Positions 34,501-44,700 of a stretch of DNA of 64,000 nt are shown piece by piece. The DNA lies in assembly GCF_000003815.2 (NCBI RefSeq), contig NC_049988.1, forward strand, positions 12,895,926 through 12,959,925. Reading direction: 5' to 3'. The position numbers and the translations under genes are program-made. Below the pieces are notes generated by a model, which saw only the letters and a list, made by a program, of their open reading frames with translations, was not told where the DNA came from and ran no database searches. Source of the stretch: Branchiostoma floridae (taxonomy: Eukaryota > Chordata > Leptocardii > Amphioxiformes > Branchiostomatidae). How positions within the stretch are numbered: position 1 is the first letter of the stretch; each line of letters opens with the position of its first letter.

Positions 34501-37500
34501 TGTCACAAAGTTACTGATATCAACTTGTGTCTCTCTCAGGTACAAACAGCATAAGACTGATTTCCAAAAGCTTCCCGAGGAGCGGCCTATCAACCTCCCG
34601 TGTCGCGTGAACGGGTGCAAGTGTGCGGCGTACCACTACGTACCGCTGAACGGCAGCCAGCCAATCAGGTGTGGCTGTAAGCACTACGCCGACAACCACT
34701 CGGAGCTGTTTCCTTATAGGTGTAGGAAAGGTGAGAATATGCCTAACTAGTACTACTACTGTACTTCTTGATTTTTATCACTTTTTTTATGGTGACGATT
34801 ATAACATGAACGTATTCCCGAAAGCAAATAAATCACCAACTTTTTTTAACATGTACCTGTCACCGCCCTTAACATTTAGTAACTGTTTCAAGAACAAGTT
34901 AAATTTTCTTAGACCGTGAAAGTTTGGTACCGAGAAGGCAAAGTGAATTACAATAATTGAGTGTTTAATATGCAAATTGACATTGTCTCAAGAACCCGAA
35001 TGAAATTAGAAAAGTCTTACTTGGAAACACTTTGAGAAGCTGTTATCTTGTGTTATTGTTGAGCAATAAATAGATTTCAATTATCTATTGAATAATGATA
35101 ACAGTATTTTGGTTGATTCAGTTAGTGGCAATCTTTTTGATAATATTCGCACCTGTAGTTGCTCCAGGTGGCGCAACCTGCACCTGTCCCGGCTTCAAGA
35201 GTTCGTTCACCTGCGGCTGCGGACAGGCGACCTACAGACACGAGACCCTGGTGGAGACCAAGGATGAAAGGGAGGCAAGGTATGGTATACAGGTCTACAT
35301 TTATTACCTTCTTAAAATGGAGGTTTCACTGGCTATGTGTCTGCATGTGTGTCAGTATTCACTACTAGTAGTGACTCAAGTTGATTGTACTTTTTGTAGT
35401 GATATTTGGTGTGATGGGTGGTGTTGAAATAGCTTTGTAGGCCACTTAGTTGCTTTTCTTGGTGTTGCAGCAGAATTTCTATTGTAAGTTTCATTTTCTA
35501 AACATGCCATGTCATGATATTTATTTGTCGGAATGCCTATGGCCTCAAAAAGAAGTGAACATGGTAGCATCATAGTTTTCGGCCACCTAGCAGCTTTTGT
35601 TTATCTGCAGGGGCCTTTAGGTTGGAGAGTCACTTTGAAAGAGAAACCTGGGGCTTGAAATTCATTTTTGGGAATAGGTGCACTGGTGCACCCAGCTTAA
35701 AAAATTGGGTGCACCAAAAAAGTTTTGGGTGCTGCTGCACCACTTAAATTCAAGTAGAATGTCAGAAAAACCTAATAATAAAAACTAGTTACAAGCTATC
35801 AAATTCTCAAACAAGTACCATCGACATTTTTAATTATCTTTCAAACACTTAGATGTCAAGAATATGATGTATACAATACATACTTTGATATCTTTACATA
35901 CACAAGCCTAGGAAAATATTTGGGTGCACAGCTCCAATTTTGGGTGCACCTCAGGTGCACATGCACCCAGTATTTCGAGCCCTGGAAACACTTAAAGAAA
36001 ATATGAATCAATTATGTTATCCGGAGGGAGTGTCACTGTGATATTGCCATAAGTTCTCTAACATCATGAAAGTTAATTTTTTATGATGCATTTAGTAATG
36101 ACTGTTTATCAATACTAAACACAGAACAGCATCTGCAATATGATCCTTGGTGTCCTTTTTGTCCATGAGACTCGGAGGGATGCAAAGCAGTATGGGTAAG
36201 ATGGAGTAGTCTGCTATCTGTGACAGTATTTATGGGAAATTTATGTGACAGTATTTCTCCTACTGTATCCCCAGGGGCCACCCCGTGGGTTGTGACGTCC
36301 CCTATGCGGCCATGGGAGGGCTGACTGGCTTCAGTTCTCTCGCCGACGGATACATGAGACTGGACCCCAGCGGCATTGGTGAGCTACTAGATAATTCATT
36401 TTATTGCAATATAATTAGAAAAAGCATTTAATACAGTGAACACCTCTAAGTATATATCATCTGATTAATTGTGGCCTGGACTTTTTGTGGTCTTTTAGAT
36501 TTTTTTCCATTGAGTCAAGAATTAAGATTCCTGTATATACTGCCAGCCTGACTATGCTCTGTAACTCAGAGTTTCTTTTAGTTCTAGATGCCTGGGTACG
36601 TCTAATACCTGCAGTTGTCAACTTGCAATGTACAACCAATACTTTGTTTGCAGCAATTTTGTTTCAAAGTCAGATTGCTCACTATGCTACCTTAGTTTTT
36701 GGGAGCAGACAGTGATTTGTGTTGGTCTAGCAACCTACCATTTTTACCATGTAACCCCAGATTGTAATCACAAAGAATGGAATATTGAGCTATCATTATG
36801 TTGTATTTATGCCTCCTTCTGGCCTTTGCAAGGCTTTACAAGTTTCCTTGCAAGAGATATTAAAAGACCAACTCAATCTTCTGTTTAGTACCTTTTGTGA
36901 TTATTCAGAGGACCACAAGTTACTTTTAACATTGAAACTAAATGTTTCACATTGAAACAAACTGTTTAAGGTAGAGTGGCAGTTGATTGTACCTGTTTCT
37001 GTAATGTTACAATATATAATAAGCAGTCTAAACTAAACTTTTTCCCCACAGGTGACCCCTACCCTGACGGATACCTGTTTGACCCCATCGGGGTCGACGA
37101 CCATCCGTTCCTCAGGGCGCACGCCAACACCATCCGCCAGGTCGAAGGTCAGCGTCAGCTGCAGGGGGGCGGGGGCGTGCCTGCGCTGACCAATCAGATG
37201 GAAGGCATGAAGATGGAGGGAGAAGATGACATGGCGTACTTTGAGAGACGTTACCAAGAGAGGGTAAGAACTTTTCCTGTAGCGATTGTTTAGTAGTGTT
37301 CACATTGGTTGCCAGAAAAACAGTTATCTTCTGCCTTTGCTCTACCCTTTTCATATGCTAACAGCATTCTCTTATATAAGATTATAACATTATCATATTC
37401 AACTTTTTATACTCTGTGTAACTTCAGAAGCTATAATCATAAAGTCCTTCTTTCACCATGCATAGGGCATTTGTATGTATTTGAAAATGATCATAAAATT

Positions 37501-37902
37501 TGGGGATAATGGATAGAGTAAATTGGGGACATTCTAGTACTAAGAATTTTTTTTCCAATCAGTTTTCTGTTCTGGACATTTTATGGTCTTGACTTTTTGA
37601 TGCAGTGAATGTGGTATAGTTTTTGTACTCCTAGCAGTCTGTTTTGGAACTACAGACTCATTTTTGCCTGATCGATGAAACTTTTGTAGAGGATAATGTA
37701 TGGAATAGTTTCTGTGTATTGCTGTACATGCAGTGAATTGTTTGTTTTCCTATTGTTTTTATTTATCATGATGTTTATTTCCCAGTTGAAGGCTGAGAGA
37801 CAGCGAGCACGCCAGCCAGCCGTCAGATCTGCGACCACGCAGCCACGGGTTGGGCTGCGTAAAACGCCCGCATCTGGGAAAGCTCGCGGGAAGAAACCCT
37901 GA
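31574..37902 (+). CDS. FAM221A: FAM221A orthologue
   Basis: Seven coding exons: 31574-31647, 33698-33871, 34540-34730, 35159-35279, 36275-36378, 37052-37263 and 37786-37902, phases consistent, 330 residues (human about 298). The protein matches vertebrate FAM221A closely: VDKYLEYRR, then IVGEDDGGQLFTPEQYEEYK, TGMDCK, CFCGHRYKQHKTDF, a cysteine-rich centre (C104, C109, C111, C127, C129, C144 and the CTCPGF...CGCG block), PYAAMGGLTGFSSLADGYMR, and EDDMAYFERRYQER near the C-terminus. The biochemical function of FAM221A is not established. Exon 4 has two acceptors nine bases apart (exon starting 35159 or 35168) and may vary by three residues. The 5' part of exon 2 is preceded in the intron by six further acceptor-bearing copies; only the last copy (33698) has the complete exon and a donor. 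The basic tail RGKKP ends at TGA 37902. Confidence 0.93.
31740..32253. mobile_element. TTAA-flanked MITE (AGGGACATAATGTA ends)
   Basis: Ends AGGGACATAATGTA and TACATTATGTCCCT's counterpart are inverted and flanked by TTAA on both sides (31736-31739, 32254-32257). Lies in FAM221A intron 1. Internal sequence has CGGAAGTAAGC-type palindromes but no ORF. Confidence 0.83.
32619..33871 (+). repeat. Tandem array of FAM221A exon 2 starts
   Basis: Seven acceptor-bearing copies begin at 32724, 32883, 33056, 33215, 33376, 33537 and 33698, spaced 159, 173, 159, 161, 161 and 161 bp. Each has ...CAG|AATTGT(A/T)GGAGAAGA and about 110 bp of exon 2, ending near ACCAGCTGG. Copies one to six then pass into TTAAG(T)TTTAAGACATTTC, which is intron sequence, and lack the second half of the exon. 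A degraded remnant without an acceptor lies at 32619-32685. The last copy is the functional exon. Confidence 0.92.
33884..34010 (+). mobile_element. tRNA-derived SINE fragment
   Basis: ATGGCCTAGTGGTCAGGGTA matches an A box, and TTGGGTTTAAATTGC a weak B box, followed by GTGCCCTTGGAAAAGTCACTT, a string typical of SINE bodies. Lies in FAM221A intron 2. It does not fold into a functional tRNA. Confidence 0.6.
35650..35983. mobile_element. hAT-like MITE with GGTGCAC motif arrays
   Basis: Ends GGGCTTGAAATTC and GTATTTCGAGCCC are inverted. GGTGCAC/GTGCACC motifs crowd both ends. Flanks GAAACCTG and GAAACACT look like an imperfect 8-bp target duplication, as hAT elements make. Lies in FAM221A intron 4. 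Confidence 0.75.
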
Positions 37903-37961
37903 AAAAACAAACATGGCGGCAAACTGCACAGAGTCCTAACGAATCTAGAATTCTTGAGATT

Positions 37962-37967
37962 ATTAAA
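37962..37967 (+). terminator. Candidate poly(A) signal for FAM221A
   Basis: ATTAAA sixty bases after the stop codon; a common variant signal at a plausible distance. Confidence 0.4.
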
Positions 37968-38121
37968 TATCATTTTATTGGCTTGAAATTAACTCTACAC
38001 CAATGTCATTTGCTTGTTTTCAGACGTAAAAGAATAATCAAATAATAGACAAAGATACTAACATGTATAAAGAGAGCGTCTTACAGGATAGGATACATTT
38101 TGGTAGTACATAGTTATTATA

Positions 38122-38434
38122 CAGGGCTCGAAATACTTTTTTCTGCATACCTGCACCAGACAAATTTTTACCTGCACCAGTCTGAATTTAGTTGGTATGG
38201 ATCATACTAAAACTGTTCAGGAACCATTTCTGTCTTTTCTTGTATACTTCATAGGTGGTAACATTCAATGCTAGCTTATAACAATACACGTACACCTACA
38301 TTATATGACATTTAATATGTAAAACCCAGTACATGGACCAGTGCAGGTTAGGTGCAGGTAGACACCAGAAATACCTGCACAGCTCCAATTTTACCTGCAC
38401 TAACCTGCATATGCAGGTGGTATTTCGAGCCCTG
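38122..38434. mobile_element. hAT-like MITE with GCAGGT motif arrays, copy 2
   Basis: Ends CAGGGCTCGAAATAC and GTATTTCGAGCCCTG are perfect inverted repeats. Many ACCTGCAC/GTGCAGGT motifs lie near both ends. Flanks TTATTATA and TTATATTA form a 6-of-8 match, consistent with an aged 8-bp target duplication. Same family as 20580-20937. Confidence 0.87.
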
Positions 38435-40090
38435 TTATATTATCATCATCCAGGCATGCTGGTTGCACGGATGGACATGACTCTCTCCCTCCATCCTTCC
38501 CTACCCTCCATAGCCTTGGGCAGATCTTCAGCCATGCTATAAATGGTCCATTCATGTGAATCATATCGCTTTTTCAAGTAGCTATAGTAGCTAGTAGTGC
38601 AATGCAGTGCCACTGTGGCTTGCTTCCATAGCCAAGCACACCATGTCACCTCTACCCTTCTCTCTTAGTGTGTTTGGTTCTGTTACATGCAGAGGTTTGA
38701 CACTTGGAGCTTATTACTTTGGCCCACATATCCACAGAATTCGATCCAGATGGCAAAGAACTGCCTGAGAGTAAATGTATAGTAAGACTTACCACAAAAA
38801 TATTTAGTGAAACAAAATAAGTGGAGATTTGAATTATGCACATTGCTGCTTGCACATTTGACAATAAGATTACAAATGGCTGCACTTCTTGATAGACCGT
38901 AGTAGACAGTTCTATTGTCAAAATATTGACTTAAGCCTTTTTCATACCTTGTGACTATCTATGCATCAGATTCTACAGTTTTATAGTTTTACATTTGGCT
39001 AGCAGAAATGTGTTTGAATTTCTGTAAAGCTAAGAAGAGAAAAATACAGCTACTATAATGAATATAAACTTCTTATCATAAAAGTAGTTCTTTATCATAA
39101 ATGTTATTGAATAGGTTGCTGTTGAAGTAGAAGTATATTTTCTAGGGCTTTATTTTTGTAAACTTAGATCTATGCAAATATAGACTGATGACATTGCAAT
39201 TTTTTTATGAGTTTATATGTAAAATTGTTTGATCTTTTGCTACATTGTATCAACAGCAATGTAGCTACCCCAAACTATTTTCTTTCATTAATTTTCTAAT
39301 TCAAAAATCTGTGTCTTTGAAGATACAGGGTATAAAATCCAGTTTTTCATCAAAATATTTTATGGTTTACTGCAATGATTTCTATGCATTTTATTTTACT
39401 TTGTTGCCAGTGTTTGACATCAATTGAACGGAAAGCTTCAAAGATTAATTACAGCTTACTGTGACTTTATACTGTTACATGTTTTAGTGATTACACAAAG
39501 ATTTCACATGTACAGCACTTTCGTTTGTCTTAAATAGGTTGTCACTTAAACCTATTACTGCTTTCCTGAGATTAAAAAAAAGATTGTTAAAATTCAACTG
39601 ATTCTTCCTCTGTAAGTCCATGTGTTGTGGATTACATACGCACGTATCTATCTTAGTTTTAAGATATAAAATTGTCGACTATATTGTATATCATACATGC
39701 CTGGAATTGCAAAAGAATCGTTGGAAAATTAAAACTTAATGTCATAAAATGCCAAATTCCAAAGATGCCAAAAAGAGGAAGATATGAAGAAACAAATTTA
39801 AAAATGAAATATCGATCAATCCATACAGGTTTTAGCCATTTGTGCAACATTTGTGACCATTTATATTTCACAATGTAGACAATTTTAGAGGGCCCGAATT
39901 TTTTTTATCCGCGCGCTCTCATCAAGTTTGGGGTTCCCAGATGATATCATCCACGTAATCAAATCAACACGGCCCTATATACAACGTACCCTGAGATTAA
40001 GCCGATTACGCAAAAGAATTTATGCTTTCTGTGACTCGAACAAGACTCCATTGTTTTGTTTGTGCACACTGTACGCCTGCCCGTTCCTTT
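38435..40090. other. Intergenic, nothing recognised
   Basis: AT-rich sequence with no supported gene; about 39890-39985 weakly resembles 6840-6940, a degraded repeat. Confidence 0.5.
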
Positions 40091-40440
40091 AAGCTATGGG
40101 CACAACCCGCCGTACGTGCAAATATGCGTGCTGTCTACGTGCCAAAACGTGGACTATCTTTTGGGGTCGGTAAGTGATAAGTACCGCCTCCGTACGAACT
40201 CGTTGGAAATCCGACGGATTTTGGAGCACACAGACACGCCGTAGAACTTTGCGTGCAGGTAAAACCTTGTGTGCCATCGGGCTGCGGATTCGCCCCCCGT
40301 ACGTGCCAGTATGGGCGACGCGCCTGCCCTGTACAGCCTGAACGTTTTCAGAAATTCGTGGCAAACGTGTTCTCACCCCCCCCCCCCCAAAAAAAAACGT
40401 ACCTACAAATTGCACGTAAGGCGGGTTGTGCCCTTAGCTT
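40091..40440. mobile_element. MITE with GGGCACAACCCGCC ends
   Basis: Left AAGCTATGGGCACAACCCGC and right GCGGGTTGTGCCCTTAGCTT are inverted over about 30 bp including a TACGTGCAA extension. No ORF of note; a poly(C)/poly(A) run sits near the right end. Confidence 0.82.
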
Positions 40441-41631
40441 AGACAAATAAACCATGTGTAAGCTCCACGCTTGAGCCAGATAACCTTTGGCCCAGGTACT
40501 GAAAGACGGGTTGTTTTTGTCAGCATATGTAGCTAGCTGTGGTAGACTCCTATAGCTTTGGACTAAGGCCTAAGAAAAGAAGTGTTCCGTTTCCGGATCG
40601 AACTTTACAAAAGCCTGCCGACCTAAGCCCTTTTTTGGTCGACCGCTAGCGTTGGCAACGGACATAGAATTTTCGATCTAACTAATGAAAATAATGTTAT
40701 TCAACACGATTTCCCCATTTCTGTTGAAAATTATGCTTGTATAATGTACATCTGTGTAATCAGCTACTAGTATATGATGTTACAAATACAAGAAACACAA
40801 CGTTTCCTACGGCCCAATATCTAAGCAGATGTTATATTGAAAGATCGTATCTTTTCCTGCCAAATAGAAAGGGTTTTTTCCCAAAAAAAGCCATAACCGT
40901 CGAAAAACAACCGTCACCCAAAATATCTGCTTGGTTTGGGACATACAGAATCGTTTGCATTTCGGGTATTAACCTTATTAAACGTGAGCGTTGGAAAAAA
41001 AAATGAACTTAAAACCACAGCATATTGATAAAGTAAACATTCACCGTACAATAGATTTCCAGTAGCAAAGGGGATTCTTTGGACGGTTGTAAACTTATAC
41101 TAAAATTCGTCTCTCTTGTAATAAAAAAAAAAACTTGTAAATCTCAGATAGCTGTTGGTTCATTCAAAGATCATGTGCAAATCATGTGATAAAATAATCA
41201 TATGTGACTGCAATTTACGTCGATGTGCTACGCGATACTAAAAACTATTGAGTGATTTTTTTTAGTAAACTAACTCTTTTGATAAATACCATTGTTCATG
41301 TTCCCCCCAAAACTAAGACACCTAGCGCTTACAACCAAAAATATATATCATATTAATTAGGTCTTGTGCTAAAAGGCTTGGAATCATTATACGATTAATA
41401 GAAGTACTTATTACTATTCTGTAAGCGTCGTCAACATATGAGGCAACATATTATACTGGCACCTAACGCTAGATTAACTCACAGACGCATAAAAATAAAA
41501 TATCAATATCAAATTAAATCATCGTTACGTTCTGTGTCGCCATATAAAAAAAGATTAACACTACGTGCAGAACGTTTGTAGGCGTCATTCTAATACCGAA
41601 GCGGAAGCTTATGAATTACGAGATTATATTT
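40441..41631. other. Intergenic upstream of the VOPP1-like gene
   Basis: Contains an inverted copy of the 12667 repeat near 40610-40650. Otherwise AT-rich without recognised features. Confidence 0.5.
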
Positions 41632-41645
41632 GTTGCCATCGCAAC
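41632..41645. promoter_or_regulatory. RFX X-box-like palindrome
   Basis: GTTGCCATCGCAAC differs at one base from the palindromic X-box GTTGCCATGGCAAC. It lies 78 bases before the VOPP1-like start codon, with an inverted CCAAT box (ATTGG, 41686-41690) between. Confidence 0.5.
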
Positions 41646-41722
41646 GTGACGGAGGTTGCCTCTCATCCTCCAGACCTGCGTTCTGATTGGTCAATTTTTT
41701 CCCTTGATGTTTTGAGGCGAAG

Positions 41723-44700
41723 ATGAAGCAAAACATGGCGACGACAGGGTTTCTTGTTTTTGTGATCATCGCGGCAGGTTTTTCGGAGGTAAAGATTTGA
41801 TTTTTCTATGTAATGTCATCATTTTTGTCCTTTTTATCGACTGGCGTTGTTTTTAGCGGGAGGTAGAGGCCATGTGAAGGTGTTTTGCCCACGGCTACGT
41901 TGTTGTTTTCGTCAGACATATTGTCTGCCCTTTTCCAAGAATTTACGTTGCGCTGTTGTTTTCGTCAGAGCTTTTCCCTGGGCATTTCCTGGAATTTGCG
42001 TTGCGTTATACTAAAAATCATATCAGATATTTCATATGCATAACACAGTAGGCAGAAAGAACTAAGTATAGACAAATTAACGATCTTGTTTGTATTTGTC
42101 AAATACAAGCTTTTCAAAAATTGTCTGAATTTTTAACAAAACCATAGAATTTATGGGATTGCTACAATTCTCTATCAGTTTGAAAACGTGCTCATATATC
42201 TAATAATGTATCTGTTTCCTTATATGGTAAAACACTGTTTAAAGGTAGGAAATGTTTTGAATTATAAGGAAACAATATACATCATGGAATATTTAATTTA
42301 GGCCACAGCATGTAAATTTTAAGGATGACATCAGTGGGCTCATTAATTTTCACCTGAGTTCAGAAATTTTCTTTTCCTTTTAGAGGATGGTCAGATTGAC
42401 CAAAATAGGCAAACATGTTGTGTTGTAGCCTAATAATCATACTTGTAGAAGTGACACTAAGGAAGTAGCCATGACTTAAGTTGCAGAAGTGAGACTTGTT
42501 GGACAGTTGTAAAAGTGCCAACAATATGGAAGCCATGATTGCAATTGCCAGCTTGGCAAGTGATACCAGTGTACCACACTAGTAACACTAGTTAATGATT
42601 TGTTATCAGTGCTACCATGTTTTGTCACTTAAACTCTTTATTTAACGTTTATGGTGACTATTTTGAAAATTTAGCCATCTTGTTTTTTTTCACCCCCTCT
42701 GTGAAAATTCAAGCGTCTCAGACGGCGAAACGCCGTTTGCGACAACCGTCCAAGGCGTCTTAAATTATTGGGACGCTTTGGACGGTTACGGCGGCGGACG
42801 GCATGGGACGGGCTTTTGAACGCCCGACGAAACGTCCAAGACGGTCCGAACGGCATAACAAACGCTTGGACGCGTCTAGATTGGCACTTTAGACGCGTCC
42901 GGTCGGACGTTCGGGACGTCCGAGACGGCGTCTGAAAGCGGGCAGCCGGACGCTCCCGCGCTCCGTCGGGCGGGCCCCCCGCTGGGAACAGACGTCTCTG
43001 CGGACGGACCAGACGCCGATTGCGACGGACGTAAATGACGTAATCCAGGCTGCTGGGACGGATCGGACGCCGGTTGCGACGGGCATAAACGGCGTAATCC
43101 AGGCCGCTGGTACGGGCGGTAGCCTCCACCACGCCTTCCCACGGGGGGTACAGATCGTAAAATTCGACAGAAAATGGAATGAAAGGCCAAGAGGCTGTCA
43201 TCGCTATATTATTAAAGGTTAATATCTGGGCCAAACTCCTAGCAAAATATTTTTTCTTCAAGACACAGTTTTAGTTAGTCAGGCAGTACGGTAGAAACTC
43301 ATAACGGGCCGGTGCATTTAATTTGGAACGTGCGTAGACGGCTGCCTGGACGCCGTTTCTGACGCCGTCCGGTCACGGCTATAATTTTATGGCCTGTTGG
43401 GACAAGCGTTGCCACATACCAAACAAACAAATATTCAGCCAGGCAGTGAATTGTAGAAGACCACCCACCACCGGGCCGTCAGGTTTAGCTAAAATCAAAC
43501 ACAACTTGAACAAATTTCTTCGTAAATTGTTTACACGTACTCCGCGGCGTTTAATCAACTTTGCTACATGTACGAAATTCAATCCGGCCTTCAATCGTGT
43601 CCGCGGCTTTTTGTGCCGCCGTGCCGACACGTTACATCAGAATGGACGAGCCCACATAACATCACGGGTAAATACAGGACGTTTGAAATTTTCTATCGTA
43701 AATTTTAATTGCACCAGTATTTGCTAAAGACTGGATATATAAATGTGAAATAACGTTAAATTTTCTACAAAGATCATAAGTCATTTTTTTTTATTTCGAG
43801 GTAGCGAAATAAATCCGTTTCATAAGTTCCTAACCCCAAGTAGTTGGAAGAGCCGACTAAGATTTTGATTGGCACCGGCAAAATCGGTAGGTGCTATCTC
43901 ATTATCTGTTGTCTAAATCTACATTTTAACAGCAATATCATTCTTAATAGAAACAACAGATATTTTTTACAAGTATTCTACAACGTGTTCACAATTCTTT
44001 TTATTTTGTGGCATCAAAACAAGATCCTAAATTTTATCATTTCTTCGCGTATGTGGGGAGGGCACCCGTAACAACAAGTCGTCGGTAAACTTTGCAACAG
44101 ATGAATGTACAAAAAATTAGAATAAAATGCGAAGTATTCACTTACCGGCGCCTGCAAAGTATCGACAATCAGCTAACGGAAGAACCGCTGCTTCTTTTGA
44201 CGTCTGTCACATCTGTGATTTCTGCTGTCCAAGGTTTGCTGCTTCGAGTAAGTAGTATAATTTTTCCCCCTTGTCGGCGCACGACAAATAATTTTTGTAC
44301 ATTCTTTTTAGTATAAATAACGGATACAGTCATCGCCGTAAACCCAACCTCAGCACAATGTCGTACAAACATCAGCTGCTACGTCTAGACGTGAAGTCCT
44401 TGGTCCAAAAGTGCGCAAAATTTAACAAACGGACATGAAATCCACAGAAATAGTCACCTTCTGAACATAAGTCCTGCAACCGCCGGAGTGTTCAACGGTC
44501 TGAAATTCGAATTCACCCGCTGAAATTGGCGCATGTGCAGAAGTTAAAACGTCATGTTTCCCGTGGGGATCATAAGAAAAGACGCAGCCGTCTGCCGGCG
44601 TCGGGTGACTAAGTATTTTATAGCCCCATCAGTGGCCGTCTCCGACGGCAATGGAAGGTCTTTCAGCCGTTCGGGCGTTCACCATAAAAACTGACAGAAC

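Noticed and set aside
42671-43261. 196-residue Arg-rich minus-strand ORF
   Set aside because: Same reason: it follows the GGACG subterminal array of the 2.1 kb element.
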